64,000 nucleotides of DNA from Bacteroidota bacterium. Its GTDB lineage: Bacteria; Bacteroidota; Ignavibacteria; Ignavibacteriales; Melioribacteraceae. The stretch covers positions 310,001 to 374,000 of the forward strand of contig JAHJUE010000022.1 in assembly GCA_018829205.1 (NCBI GenBank), given 5' to 3'. Positions 53,225 to 62,177 of the stretch are shown here, one piece after another (positions within the stretch are counted from its first letter, which is position 1; each line of letters starts with the position of its first letter). The notes under the pieces were generated by a model. The model had not been told where the DNA came from. It saw only the letters and a program-made list of their open reading frames with translations, and did not search any database. Position numbers and translations under genes: made by a program.

Positions 53225-56053
53225 TTACCTTTTTAATTCAACTTTTAGAAACTGCCCGGTTAAACTGTTTTTCTTTTTTGCTATTTCTTCAGGCGTTCCT
53301 TCGGCTATAATTTTGCCTCCGTGTTCGCCGCCGCCGGGACCCATATCAATTATATAATCGGCTACTTTTATTACATCAAGATTATGTTCAACCACTACAA
53401 CCGTATTTCCTTTATCAACAAGTTTATTTAATACTTTTAATAAAATCCTAACATCTTCAAAATGAAGTCCCGTAGTAGGCTCATCAAGAATATACAAGGT
53501 TTTGCCGGTGCTTACCTTGCTTAATTCCGTGGCTAGTTTAACTCTCTGCGCTTCTCCACCCGATAAGGTAGTGGCCTGCTGGCCGAGTCTGATATAACCT
53601 AGCCCAACATCATTTAACGATTTTACCTTTCTTTGAATACGCGGAAGATCTTCGAAAAAAACTAAAGCTTCTTCAATTCTCATTTCAAGTATATCGGAAA
53701 TAGATTTTGTTTTATATAATATTTCAAGAGTTTCCCTGTTATATCTTTTGCCGTGACAAGTCTCGCAAAGCACGTAAACATCGGGAAGGAAATTCATTTC
53801 AATTTTTTTAAGTCCGTCTCCCTGACAATCTTCGCATCTCCCCCCTTGAACATTAAAACTGAATCGTCCCGGCGCGTAGCCTCTTATTTTAGATTCAGGC
53901 AGCTGCGCGAATAGATCGCGTATAAATGTAAACAATCCTGTATAAGTAGCGGGATTGGAACGAGGAGTTCTGCCGATCGGAGATTGATCTATTTCAATAA
54001 TTTTATCAATATGTTCAAGTCCCGTTACATCTTTAAACGGAAGGGGGACAACCTTCGACTGATAAATTTTCTTCATTAATATTTTTACTAAGGTTTCGTT
54101 CACTAAAGTAGATTTTCCCGAACCGCTTACGCCTGTAACGGCAGTAAAAACTCCGAGCGGAATTTTAAGATTAGCTTTTTTAAGATTATTTCCTTCCGCG
54201 CCTGTAACTTCAATAAAATTACCGTTGCCGGTTCTTCTTTCTTCAGGCACTTCAATTGTTTTTCTATTAAGAAGATAATCCATTGTTAAGGAGGCAAGTC
54301 CGTTTTGGGAATTAAATATATCTGCGGCGTTCCCCGCTACGCAAACCTCTCCCCCGTGTTCTCCGGCGCGCGGACCAAGATCAATAATATAATCGGCGCT
54401 CTCAATTGTTTCACGGTCGTGCTCAACAACAATAACCGTATTTCCCAAATCTCTTAGTTCTTTAAGAGAATTAATAAGCTTAATATTGTCTCTTTGATGC
54501 AGACCAATACTAGGTTCATCAAGCACATAAAGAACGCCTGCAAGCTGCGCGCCTATCTGAGTGGCTAATCTAATTCTCTGCGACTCACCCCCTGATAAAG
54601 ATCTTGCAGAACGGTTGAGACTTAGATAATCCAATCCTACATTTAAAAGAAAGGTTAAACGTGTTCTAATTTCTTTTAGAATTTGACGCGCGATTAATTC
54701 TTCTCTTTCTGTAAGCTTTACATCTTCAAAAAATGTTTTCGATTTTTCAATTGAAAGGGATGTAACTTCGCTTATGTTTTTGCCGCCGAAAGTTACCGAT
54801 AATGATTCAGGCTTTAATCTCCCTCCTCCGCAGGTTGTGCATGTCTGCGTATTCATAAATGACTCTGCCCAATCGCGTATTTTATTGGAGGATGTATTGT
54901 CGAAATAATGCTTTATATAATTAACAACTCCCGAAAATTTGTGCATATACTGAGTAGTTTTCCCGTTGCCGAACTTATATGTAAACGGGATTTTTTCCTT
55001 GCTGCCGTATAATAAAATCTGGCGTTGTTCGTCATTTAAATCAATTAATTTTGTATCGTAACTGAAAGCGAATTTACCGGCAACGGCTTCAAGCTGATTA
55101 AAAAACCATATCTTTCTAGGTTTTCCTAAAGGAGCGATTCCTTCTTCATTTATTGATTTCTGCCAATCGGGTATTACAAGATTTATATCAAATTCTTTTT
55201 TCTCGCCAAGTCCGTCGCAATCCGGGCACGATCCGAAAGGAGAGTTAAATGAGAATGAATTGGGCGCCAATTCCTGGTAACTTATTCCGCAATGTCCGCA
55301 TGCTAAATTCCGGCTGAATACTTTATCTTCCCCGCCGTCATTTATTATTACGGTGCCGTTTCCGAAATTAAGAGCTACATCAATAGATTCGCTTAATCTG
55401 AATCTTGATTTCGAGTCTATTTTTATTCTGTCAATTACAATTTCTATATTATGGATTTTATAGCGGTCGACTTTAAAACCGCTTTCAAGTTCATGCACTT
55501 CGCCGTCAACGCGCGCGCGTAAAAATCCGTCCTTCATCATTTGATCAAATAATTCTCTGTAATGTCCTTTTCTGCCTCGAATAACGGGAGCTAAAATTAT
55601 TAACCTTTTCCCGATAAAGTTATCAAGTAGATTATCAATAATCTGCCCCGAGGATTGTTTATCCAATTCTCTTCCGCAGTTTGAGCAGTGAGGTTTTCCT
55701 ACCCTTGCGTAAAGCAGGCGCAGATAATCATAAATTTCTGTCACCGTTCCTACCGTGGAACGAGGATTTCCGGTTGTGGATTTCTGTTCAATTGAAATTG
55801 CCGGACTTAAACCTTCAATCAAATCAACATCAGGTTTTTCAAGCATATCTAAAAATTGACGTGCATAAGCAGAAAGCGATTCGATGTAACGCCTTTGTCC
55901 TTCGGCGTAAATTGTATCGAATGCGAGAGAAGATTTGCCCGAACCGGATAATCCTGTTATAACAGTGAAAGAATCGCGGGGAATTTCTACATCTATATTT
56001 TTAAGGTTATGCTCGCGGGCGCCTTTAATTATAATTTTATTTTGATAGTCCAT
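53225..56053 (-). CDS. uvrA: Excinuclease ABC subunit A (UvrA)
   Basis: DNA-damage recognition ATPase of nucleotide excision repair, partner of UvrB. The 942-residue length is standard. It has two ABC domains: the first Walker [15 protein letters not shown] near residue 30 and signature [12 protein letters not shown], the second Walker [11 protein letters not shown] with [12 protein letters not shown] and [12 protein letters not shown]. Zinc modules are seen in CSNCGREL and CGHCGISY...CPDCDG in the first half and CEDCQGDG...CETCHG in the second. It is divergent from the YigZ gene. uvrB and uvrC are not in the window. Confidence 0.98.
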   Translation of the reverse strand: MDYQNKIIIKGAREHNLKNIDVEIPRDSFTVITGLSGSGKSSLAFDTIYAEGQRRYIESLSAYARQFLDMLEKPDVDLIEGLSPAISIEQKSTTGNPRSTVGTVTEIYDYLRLLYARVGKPHCSNCGRELDKQSSGQIIDNLLDNFIGKRLIILAPVIRGRKGHYRELFDQMMKDGFLRARVDGEVHELESGFKVDRYKIHNIEIVIDRIKIDSKSRFRLSESIDVALNFGNGTVIINDGGEDKVFSRNLACGHCGISYQELAPNSFSFNSPFGSCPDCDGLGEKKEFDINLVIPDWQKSINEEGIAPLGKPRKIWFFNQLEAVAGKFAFSYDTKLIDLNDEQRQILLYGSKEKIPFTYKFGNGKTTQYMHKFSGVVNYIKHYFDNTSSNKIRDWAESFMNTQTCTTCGGGRLKPESLSVTFGGKNISEVTSLSIEKSKTFFEDVKLTEREELIARQILKEIRTRLTFLLNVGLDYLSLNRSARSLSGGESQRIRLATQIGAQLAGVLYVLDEPSIGLHQRDNIKLINSLKELRDLGNTVIVVEHDRETIESADYIIDLGPRAGEHGGEVCVAGNAADIFNSQNGLASLTMDYLLNRKTIEVPEERRTGNGNFIEVTGAEGNNLKKANLKIPLGVFTAVTGVSGSGKSTLVNETLVKILMKKIYQSKVVPLPFKDVTGLEHIDKIIEIDQSPIGRTPRSNPATYTGLFTFIRDLFAQLPESKIRGYAPGRFSFNVQGGRCEDCQGDGLKKIEMNFLPDVYVLCETCHGKRYNRETLEILYKTKSISDILEMRIEEALVFFEDLPRIQRKVKSLNDVGLGYIRLGQQATTLSGGEAQRVKLATELSKVSTGKTLYILDEPTTGLHFEDVRILLKVLNKLVDKGNTVVVVEHNLDVIKVADYIIDMGPGGGEHGGKIIAEGTPEEIAKKKNSLTGQFLKVELKR

Positions 56054-56141
56054 TTAGTAAAATTTTGCGTAAATTTAAAACTTTAGTTTAGCTAATGACT
56101 TAGAGAAATGCAATTTTAATTTATTTAAATATTTTACCTTC

Positions 56142-56768
56142 ATGTCAAAACCTCAAACAATACAAACAATAAGAGAATACAACGAGTTCAGATTTAAGGA
56201 AAAAGGGTCATTATTTATTGGTCAGGCCTTCCCGGTGGAAAACGAAGAAGAATTTAATGAGAGATTAAATCTTATTAAAAAGGAGTTTTACGACGCCACA
56301 CATCATTGTTACGCTTACAAACTGCTTGACGAAAAATTCAAATATTCCGACGACGGCGAACCGAACGGAACGGCAGGAATTAGGATTTATAACGCTATTC
56401 AGCATTTCGATCTTAAAAATACAGGCGTTGTTTCAATAAGATATTACGGCGGCACAAAATTAGGTGTGGGACCACTTGGAAAAGCCTATTATCAATCGGC
56501 ATTTACCGTATTAGAAAATTCTTCAATTTACAAAAAAGAAAAATATTCTTATTTGAAAATTATATTCAGATTTGATCAGACAAATCTTGTTCATCATCTA
56601 ATATCAAGTTTTAACGGCAGGATATCGGACAATTTATTTGAGAATAATTCCCCCGCTATTACATGTTTTGTGAAAAACAAAGCAGAAGAAAAATTTATAA
56701 ATGAATTAAAGAACAGTTCAAACGGAAGTATAGAATTAATAAAAATAAATGAGTCGTATCTGGAATAA
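56142..56768 (+). CDS. YigZ/IMPACT-family protein
   Basis: A 208-residue protein of the UPF0029/IMPACT family. The KEKGSLFIGQAFPVENEEEF start and the ATHHCYAYKL...DDGEPNGTAG...YYGGTKLGVGPLGKAY core are the family hallmark; the C-terminal half is the less conserved DUF1949-like domain. The family binds nucleic acid or ribosomes in related proteins, and IMPACT in eukaryotes regulates GCN2; the bacterial role is not settled. It is divergent from uvrA. A 16-bp palindrome lies 14 bp after its stop. Confidence 0.88.
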   Translation: MSKPQTIQTIREYNEFRFKEKGSLFIGQAFPVENEEEFNERLNLIKKEFYDATHHCYAYKLLDEKFKYSDDGEPNGTAGIRIYNAIQHFDLKNTGVVSIRYYGGTKLGVGPLGKAYYQSAFTVLENSSIYKKEKYSYLKIIFRFDQTNLVHHLISSFNGRISDNLFENNSPAITCFVKNKAEEKFINELKNSSNGSIELIKINESYLE

Positions 56769-56781
56769 TTTTAAAATCTAT

Positions 56782-56797
56782 ATAAAGATATCTTTAT
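56782..56797. promoter_or_regulatory. Perfect 16-bp palindrome, candidate distal operator
   Basis: ATAAAGATATCTTTAT is fully self-complementary and contains AAGATATCTT, the same 10-mer found at the Rrf2 promoter. The extended AAGATATCTTT form agrees with the E. coli NsrR half-site AAGATGCYTTT at nine of eleven positions. It may be a second binding site for the Rrf2 protein that allows looping. Confidence 0.4.
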
Positions 56798-56954
56798 GAT
56801 AAGAAAAATATAATCCCAAAATCTTCCCGGAATAAAAACGGAATTAAACTTAAAGATTATAAATGATAATAAATTCTTCTAAAGTAATAATAAATGGAAA
56901 TGTTAAAACGATATTAGGTTTTGTTTAATCCTTAATTTTATCAGATAAAAGGGG

Positions 56955-56964
56955 AAGATATCTT
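56955..56964. promoter_or_regulatory. Palindrome AAGATATCTT, candidate proximal operator
   Basis: This perfect 10-bp palindrome overlaps the first two bases of the TTGACA -35 element of the predicted Rrf2 promoter, a place where bound protein would block RNA polymerase. It matches the core of the 16-bp palindrome at 56782-56797. Confidence 0.45.
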
Positions 56965-56991
56965 GACAAAAAGATTTCATTTACTTATTTT
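56963..56991 (+). promoter_or_regulatory. Candidate promoter of the Rrf2 regulator
   Basis: TTGACA, a perfect consensus -35, lies at 56963-56968, and TATTTT at 56986-56991 is a moderate -10 after 17 bp. Transcription would start near 56998, leaving a leader of about 70 nt before the ATG at 57069. Confidence 0.45.
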
Positions 56992-57068
56992 TATTTTCAG
57001 ACATAGAACTCTTAAAGCGACTTTTTAATAGTATCCAAATTAACTAATTTTCATGGGGATTACGAAGA

Positions 57069-57497
57069 ATGATTTATACTAAAACCGGCGAATACGCAAT
57101 ACGTGCGATTTTGTTTTTAGCACGGCAATCAAAAGAGACATTAATTATGTCTTCCGAAATTGCGAAAAGTGAAGAAATTCCTGCACATTATCTGGCCAAA
57201 ATTCTGCAAAGAATGGCAAAATACGGATATGTCGACTCTTTTAAAGGAAGAGGCGGCGGATTTAAAATTACCGAACTAGCGAAAAAAAGCTCTATTCTTG
57301 AAATTGTTGAAAGAGTTGAAGGTCCGGTAATCAATTTAAAATGCGTAACCGGTCTTAAAGAATGTTCAGATGAAACCCCTTGTCCGCTTCATGAAGAATG
57401 GGCTGAATTAAGAAACAGGATTTATAATCTTATATCCAGTAAATCAGTTCAGGAAGTTGCGGAAAAATATACAGAGACATTAAGAAAACCCAGCTAG
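57069..57497 (+). CDS. Rrf2-family transcriptional regulator, probably Fe-S
   Basis: A 142-residue winged-helix repressor of the Rrf2 family (IscR, NsrR, CymR, RsrR). It starts with the family pattern YTKTGEYAIRAILFLA, the recognition helix is in EIPAHYLAKILQRMA, and the wing follows in GYVDSFKGRGGGFKI. Three cysteines, Cys92, Cys99 and Cys105, are spaced C-x6-C-x5-C, close to the C-x5-C-x5-C of E. coli IscR, so it probably binds a [2Fe-2S] or [4Fe-4S] cluster and senses iron-sulfur status, NO or redox. No isc/suf or NO-detoxification gene is adjacent. Autoregulation through the upstream palindromes is inferred. Confidence 0.93.
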   Translation: MIYTKTGEYAIRAILFLARQSKETLIMSSEIAKSEEIPAHYLAKILQRMAKYGYVDSFKGRGGGFKITELAKKSSILEIVERVEGPVINLKCVTGLKECSDETPCPLHEEWAELRNRIYNLISSKSVQEVAEKYTETLRKPS

Positions 57498-57507
57498 AAT
57501 TTAATAT

Positions 57508-57536
57508 AAAAACCCGCATATATAATGCGGGTTTTT
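57508..57536. terminator. Bidirectional intrinsic terminator
   Basis: Arms AAAAACCCGCAT (57508-57519) and ATGCGGGTTTTT (57525-57536) are perfect 12-bp complements with a 5-base loop. The T-run on the plus strand serves the Rrf2 gene, and the A-run at the 5' side reads as T on the minus strand, serving the O-methyltransferase gene that ends at 57557. Confidence 0.85.
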
Positions 57537-57556
57537 ATTTGAAATTAAATAAGATA

Positions 57557-58201
57557 TTAATCTTTTTTAATGCCTATTCCTATACCGTCCCCTACAGGGA
57601 GAATTGTTGTGGTTAACGAATGCTGACCTACAAACAGCTTATTAAACTCTCTAATTTTAGAAGCTGAAATTTTATATTTTGCAGGGACAGTTTTAGCCGC
57701 TGCGTAACCGTGCCATAATAAATTATCAACAAATAATACTCCCCCTTTTTTTAAGAGCATTAATGAATAATAAAATAAACGTTCGTAATCTTCTTTGTCG
57801 GCATCCAAAAAAATAAAATTATATTTAGTATTTAAAGCGGGCATTATCTGAAGCGCGTCCCCCTTTATTATATTTATTTTGTTTTCATAACCTGAACGGT
57901 TTATATATTCTTCAGCAGATTTAATTTTATCGGGATCTTTTTCAATCGTATCAATCATTGCTTTCTTTTTCAGATTTTTAGCTACTCTAATTGTCGAATA
58001 TGCTATAGCAGTTCCAATTTCTAGAACTCTTTTCGGTTTATATAAAACTATTAAACTCTCAAGCAGCTCGGCGGAATTCCAGTCCAATATAGGAACATTG
58101 TTATCTTCGGCGAATTGCTCCATTTCAAGAATTAATTCGTCTTTTTCATTCCTTAAACTACTTAGATATTTTTCCTGCGGCGCGTATAAAATTTTTGACA
58201 T
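57557..58201 (-). CDS. Class I SAM O-methyltransferase (YrrM/TrmR-like)
   Basis: A 214-residue methyltransferase of the COG4122 O-methyltransferase family. Motif I is VLEIGTAIAYSTI, IEKDP ends the second strand, IIKGDALQIMP and IFLDADKEDYE bind SAM and the metal, and VDNLLWHG is the conserved metal-site segment. Relatives methylate catechols or, in the YrrM/TrmR branch, the wobble uridine of tRNA; I cannot choose, but short bacterial forms next to housekeeping genes are often tRNA enzymes. It is 14 bp downstream of the protease gene and is the last gene of a minus-strand run ended by the 57508-57536 terminator. Confidence 0.87.
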   Translation of the reverse strand: MSKILYAPQEKYLSSLRNEKDELILEMEQFAEDNNVPILDWNSAELLESLIVLYKPKRVLEIGTAIAYSTIRVAKNLKKKAMIDTIEKDPDKIKSAEEYINRSGYENKINIIKGDALQIMPALNTKYNFIFLDADKEDYERLFYYSLMLLKKGGVLFVDNLLWHGYAAAKTVPAKYKISASKIREFNKLFVGQHSLTTTILPVGDGIGIGIKKD

Positions 58202-58215
58202 ATGTTTATTTTCGA

Positions 58216-60210
58216 TTATTTCAGATAAATCATTTTTTTAACATCTGAAAAGCTGCCTGCTGTTATTCTGTAAAAATAAGCCCCGGCAGAAACTTTATGG
58301 CCATAATTATTTGTTCCGTTCCAGACAGCAGAATAATTCCCTGCATTTAATTCGGCATTTACCAGAGAATTAATTTCCTGCCCGAGCATATCAAATATCT
58401 TAAGCGATACATGTGATTTTTCGGGAAGATAATATTTTATAATTGTAGACGGATTAAAAGGATTGGGATAATTTTGAGACAAATTGAATTCAGTAGGGAT
58501 TACAATATTATCCTCAATTCCCACCGTTTTAATAGATAGGTTTTCCACATTCAAAACATAATTTTCATTTGCTGGAGTTTTAACTTCCGTGCTGCCGTTA
58601 TTAAAAGTAAAATAAAATTCTATAGAATCTCCTTCTCCAATTGAAGTTAATGAGTAAGAATATTTTAATGATCCGTCGTATATAATATTGTCGGTTGAAT
58701 AAGTACCGCCGTTTATTGAATAATGTAACTTTACAGAGCCGGGGTCAGGAATTGTTTCTTTAATAAATGTTTTGTTTAATGTGTACACACCGTTTTCAAA
58801 TTTAATGTTAGGATAATTTAACGCGCGTACCGCCGATAAAAGTCCGTATCCAATATCATTATTAGGTGATTCTTTATTATCGCCCGTAGCCAAAACTATC
58901 TCACGTACTTGTTTATTATTTAGGTGAGGATATGCTGATTTAAGCAGACCTAAAATCCCAGCTATAATTGGAGCAGAATACGAAGTGCCTTGCCCGGTTT
59001 TAAAATTTCCGTTTGATGCGTCAGCTCCCCAATTTGCTTGTCCTTGAGCTACAATTTCGGGTTTAATTCTTCCGTCTGATGTAGGACCGAAACTGCTGAA
59101 ATAAGCTATTTGATTATCATTATTTACAGCTCCCACGGTTATTACGTTAAATGCATCGCCGGGAGAGGATATATAACCCCATGAACCGCCTCTTTCATTT
59201 CCGGCGGAGGTTACTGTAATTATCCCTCTTTCAAAAGCGAGATTAGAAGCCTTTGTTACAATGGTTGTTTCACCGTTCATATCAGCATAAGTATATGATG
59301 ATTCCCCGGAATCAAATTCGCTGTATCCCAATGAAGAAGTAGCTATATCAATTCCTATCGAATCCATCCACTGCAGCGCCGCGGCGTAATTATCTTCTTC
59401 GGCGTGCGTTTCGCTATAAATATATTCGGTTTTCGCCAGCACAAAACTTGCGTTAAACGCAGCGCCGATTAAATTGCCTTCAGAAAACCCTCCTATTAAT
59501 GACATCACATAAGTACCGTGATTGTGCTGAGAACTTCCTCCGTCGTTGCTTTCATTTGCGGTATTATCATCATTAAAAATAAAATCATATTCCGCTATTA
59601 CTTTAGAGTTTGAAAGAGCCGGATGATCTTTCCATTTAAATCCGGAATCCATAATTCCAATTATCACATCGTTTCCGCTTATCCCCAAATCATGTACAGC
59701 CGGAATATCTGACAATTCGTATTGCGGGAGTGAACTTCCGTAATTATGGATATAATTTGTTTTTGGAAGTCTTAATAAAGATTCATCCTTGCTTTCCTGC
59801 TTTATTTCAGGTTCAATGCGTTTAAGCTTTCTTACTTTTTCAATTTTATCGACAAATGGTAAAATTATAATTTGAGTAATTTGTTCATCGCTTAAATAAC
59901 AGGAAACCGCGTTAAACCATTTTAATTCCCTGTGAATCTGAACACCGAAATTTTTGATTACTTTAACATATTCTGAACTAATGGGAAGGTCTTCAAAAGT
60001 AATATAATTTTCACCCATTACTTTTTTTCTTCTTTCAATCGCTTTTTTACTTAAGCCGGCTTCTGCTTCTTTATATTCGGCCGAACTTTTATTCAGAATA
60101 TTATGCTGATTTGAACCTTTATCCTTAAAATAAACCAGATACCTGTCCTGCGCCAGAAGGCTGCCGAAAGAGAGGAATATAGTTATAATTAAGATTTTTG
60201 ATTTAAGCAT
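58216..60210 (-). CDS. Secreted S8 subtilisin-like protease with T9SS sorting domain
   Basis: A 664-residue exported serine protease. Signal peptide (1-20), I9-like propeptide (about 22-110), then the S8 domain with Asp near 187 (GIMDSGFKWKDH), His near 231 (HNHGTYVMS) and Ser near 408 (GTSYSAPIIAG), a beta domain, and a C-terminal type IX secretion sorting domain from about residue 580 with NYPNPFNPSTII, LKIFDMLGQEI and GAYFYRITAG. It should cross the inner membrane by Sec, then the outer membrane by T9SS, and be attached to the surface or released. It is 60 bp after the second signal-peptidase gene. The ATG has an AGGAA site. Confidence 0.95.
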   Translation of the reverse strand: MLKSKILIITIFLSFGSLLAQDRYLVYFKDKGSNQHNILNKSSAEYKEAEAGLSKKAIERRKKVMGENYITFEDLPISSEYVKVIKNFGVQIHRELKWFNAVSCYLSDEQITQIIILPFVDKIEKVRKLKRIEPEIKQESKDESLLRLPKTNYIHNYGSSLPQYELSDIPAVHDLGISGNDVIIGIMDSGFKWKDHPALSNSKVIAEYDFIFNDDNTANESNDGGSSQHNHGTYVMSLIGGFSEGNLIGAAFNASFVLAKTEYIYSETHAEEDNYAAALQWMDSIGIDIATSSLGYSEFDSGESSYTYADMNGETTIVTKASNLAFERGIITVTSAGNERGGSWGYISSPGDAFNVITVGAVNNDNQIAYFSSFGPTSDGRIKPEIVAQGQANWGADASNGNFKTGQGTSYSAPIIAGILGLLKSAYPHLNNKQVREIVLATGDNKESPNNDIGYGLLSAVRALNYPNIKFENGVYTLNKTFIKETIPDPGSVKLHYSINGGTYSTDNIIYDGSLKYSYSLTSIGEGDSIEFYFTFNNGSTEVKTPANENYVLNVENLSIKTVGIEDNIVIPTEFNLSQNYPNPFNPSTIIKYYLPEKSHVSLKIFDMLGQEINSLVNAELNAGNYSAVWNGTNNYGHKVSAGAYFYRITAGSFSDVKKMIYLK

Positions 60211-60270
60211 ATAGTTCCTTAATTGTTATTTGGAAGGTAACAATATCAATACACATTATAAATGAATTAA

Positions 60271-61179
60271 TTAATGTACTAATTTAGCAATTCTTTCAAA
60301 TCTGGTCGACGCCAAAAGTCTGAAAAAATCTGAAAAAGGTATTTCCGGATTCCATGACCAGTAAATAAAAAAAGCATTACCGATAATAAGATCGCGCGGT
60401 ACCACACCCCAGTAACGGCTGTCGGCGCTGTTGTCGCGGTTATCCCCCATCATGAAATAATAATCTTTCTGAATGGTGTAATGATCAGTCTCAATTCCGT
60501 TAATGTAAATTTTGCCGCCGCGTATATTAACGGCTTCAGAAGCGAATTCCCTGTTTATTATTGTCCGCCATTTTTCAACATTATCAAGGGTTAAATTTAC
60601 TTCGTCCCCTTTTCGCGGTATTCTGAACGGACCGTAATTATCCGCATTCCATCCGCTGCCTTTCGGGAATATATCAGGTACAGGCAGTCCTTCGGGTAAA
60701 ATTCCGTTTTTACGGTATTGTATATTCGGAGGAATAGGGAGCTGTTCATTATTAACAAATACAACTTTATTACGGACTTCAATAATATCGCCTGGCGTAC
60801 CAACGCATCTTTTAACATAATTTGAAATTTCAACCGGTTTAAGTTCGTCTCTGTTGCCCGGATATTCAAAAACAACTATATCTCCTCTTTTCGGATCCCG
60901 AATTTCGGGCAGCTGGAAATAAGGAAGTTCAATATTAGTAAAAGGAATATTTCTGGGAGATGAGGAACCGTAAATAAATTTATTAACAAATAAAAAATCG
61001 CCTACCAATATTGTATTTTCCATTGAAGGCGTAGGAACGCGGGATGTTTCAATTAAAAATGATTTAATCAAAAATGCCGCCACTGCCGCAAAAAGAAGAT
61101 TCTTCCAGAAATCTATAAATTTTTCTTTCGGTGTTTTCGCGGCTGCTTTTTTATTTTCGTTTGTTTTTTTTCTGAACAA
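60271..61179 (-). CDS. lepB: Signal peptidase I (second copy)
   Basis: Membrane serine protease that removes signal peptides from exported proteins. One N-terminal membrane helix precedes the catalytic Ser52 in TPSMENT; Lys123 in YVKRCVGTPGD completes the Ser/Lys dyad, and the MGDNRDNSADSRYWGVVP box E is intact. At 302 residues with a long insert it resembles Bacteroidota enzymes. The start is a TTG with GAGGC eight bases upstream; no ATG is near. It lies 16 bp after a second, divergent lepB on the same strand. Both copies keep all catalytic residues. Confidence 0.95.
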   Translation of the reverse strand: MFRKKTNENKKAAAKTPKEKFIDFWKNLLFAAVAAFLIKSFLIETSRVPTPSMENTILVGDFLFVNKFIYGSSSPRNIPFTNIELPYFQLPEIRDPKRGDIVVFEYPGNRDELKPVEISNYVKRCVGTPGDIIEVRNKVVFVNNEQLPIPPNIQYRKNGILPEGLPVPDIFPKGSGWNADNYGPFRIPRKGDEVNLTLDNVEKWRTIINREFASEAVNIRGGKIYINGIETDHYTIQKDYYFMMGDNRDNSADSRYWGVVPRDLIIGNAFFIYWSWNPEIPFSDFFRLLASTRFERIAKLVH

Positions 61180-61195
61180 AATTTTGCCTCAATTA

Positions 61196-62074
61196 TCAAT
61201 TAATAAACTGAAATATTCTTCCAAAGCGGAGCGGACTTAAAAAATTTGATATTCCGCTTACTTCAATTGAAGGGTCCCAAGACCAGTAAATCAATATTGC
61301 TTCCCCGATTATATTATCGCGCGGTACAAAACCCCAAAACCTGCTGTCGAAACTGTCATCCCTGTTATCTCCCATTACAAAAAAATAATCATTCTTAAAC
61401 GTATAATATTTTTCGGGATTGTTGTTTATATAAACCTGGTTGCCATTTACACTTACTACAGTATCGCCGTATTCCCTGTTTATTATTTCTTCCCATTGAC
61501 TGATATTTTTAACCGTTAATCTTACTGTTGAATCTTTACCCGGAATAAAAATAGGTCCGTAATTATCCTCGTTCCATCCGCTGCCTTTGGGGAATATTTT
61601 CTGATTATAAAATCCTTTCGGCGTTACTTCCGAATAATCAACAATGCCGTTTTCAGGGAATGGGAAAAGTTTATTATTAACAAAAACTCTTTTATTAATA
61701 ATTTTTAATGTATCGCCGGGTATCGCAATGCATCGTTTAATATAATTCGCGCTTTCACCGGATTCCATTTCATTAGATTTACCCGGGAACTCAAAAATAA
61801 TTATATCATTATTTTCCGGTTCAACCAACGAAGGCAAAGTAAAAAAAGGAATGCGAGTATTAGTAAACGGGAAATACTTAGGCGACGACGCGCCGTAAAC
61901 AAATTTATCTACTAATAGAAAATCCCCTGAAAGAAGAGTGTTTTCCATTGATCCGGTAGGAATTCTGAATGCCTCTATAACAAAAGTTTTAATAAAAAGC
62001 GCGGACATAACTGCCAGAAAAGCAATCTCAATAAATCTTATAAAACTTCCGTTAAGTATTTTGTTTTTTTTCAT
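61196..62074 (-). CDS. lepB: Signal peptidase I (first copy)
   Basis: Paralogue of the next gene with Ser42 in TGSMENT, Lys113 in YIKRCIAIPGD, and box E MGDNRDDSFDSRFWGFVP; all catalytic parts are kept. Residues differ at many positions throughout, so the duplication is old and both are probably active. 292 residues, one membrane anchor. It lies 103 bp after lepA, an order seen in other bacteria where lepA and lepB are paired. The two enzymes may divide labour, for example between lipid-anchored and T9SS-bound exported proteins, but the sequence does not show this. Confidence 0.95.
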   Translation of the reverse strand: MKKNKILNGSFIRFIEIAFLAVMSALFIKTFVIEAFRIPTGSMENTLLSGDFLLVDKFVYGASSPKYFPFTNTRIPFFTLPSLVEPENNDIIIFEFPGKSNEMESGESANYIKRCIAIPGDTLKIINKRVFVNNKLFPFPENGIVDYSEVTPKGFYNQKIFPKGSGWNEDNYGPIFIPGKDSTVRLTVKNISQWEEIINREYGDTVVSVNGNQVYINNNPEKYYTFKNDYFFVMGDNRDDSFDSRFWGFVPRDNIIGEAILIYWSWDPSIEVSGISNFLSPLRFGRIFQFIN

Positions 62075-62177
62075 CTAATATCATTTTTAATATGCAGTTC
62101 GTTACCAGCATTAGATATTCTAATTGAATAATTATAACATTCCTTTTTCATTTGCGAGATACGGACTGCCGACTAAT

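Larger units (their letters stand above)
56769..57068. other. Intergenic region upstream of the Rrf2 gene with two matching palindromes
   Basis: No gene is visible in these 300 bp. Two palindromes share the core AAGATATCTT: the first is part of a perfect 16-bp palindrome ATAAAGATATCTTTAT (56782-56797) and the second is a 10-bp palindrome at 56955-56964. They are centred 170 bp apart. The second overlaps the TTGACA promoter element of the Rrf2 gene. A regulatory region is the natural reading. Confidence 0.5.

Noticed and set aside
56782-56797. 16-bp palindrome as terminator of the YigZ gene
   Set aside because: It has no loop (fully self-complementary), is AT-rich, and no T-run follows; an operator explains it better.
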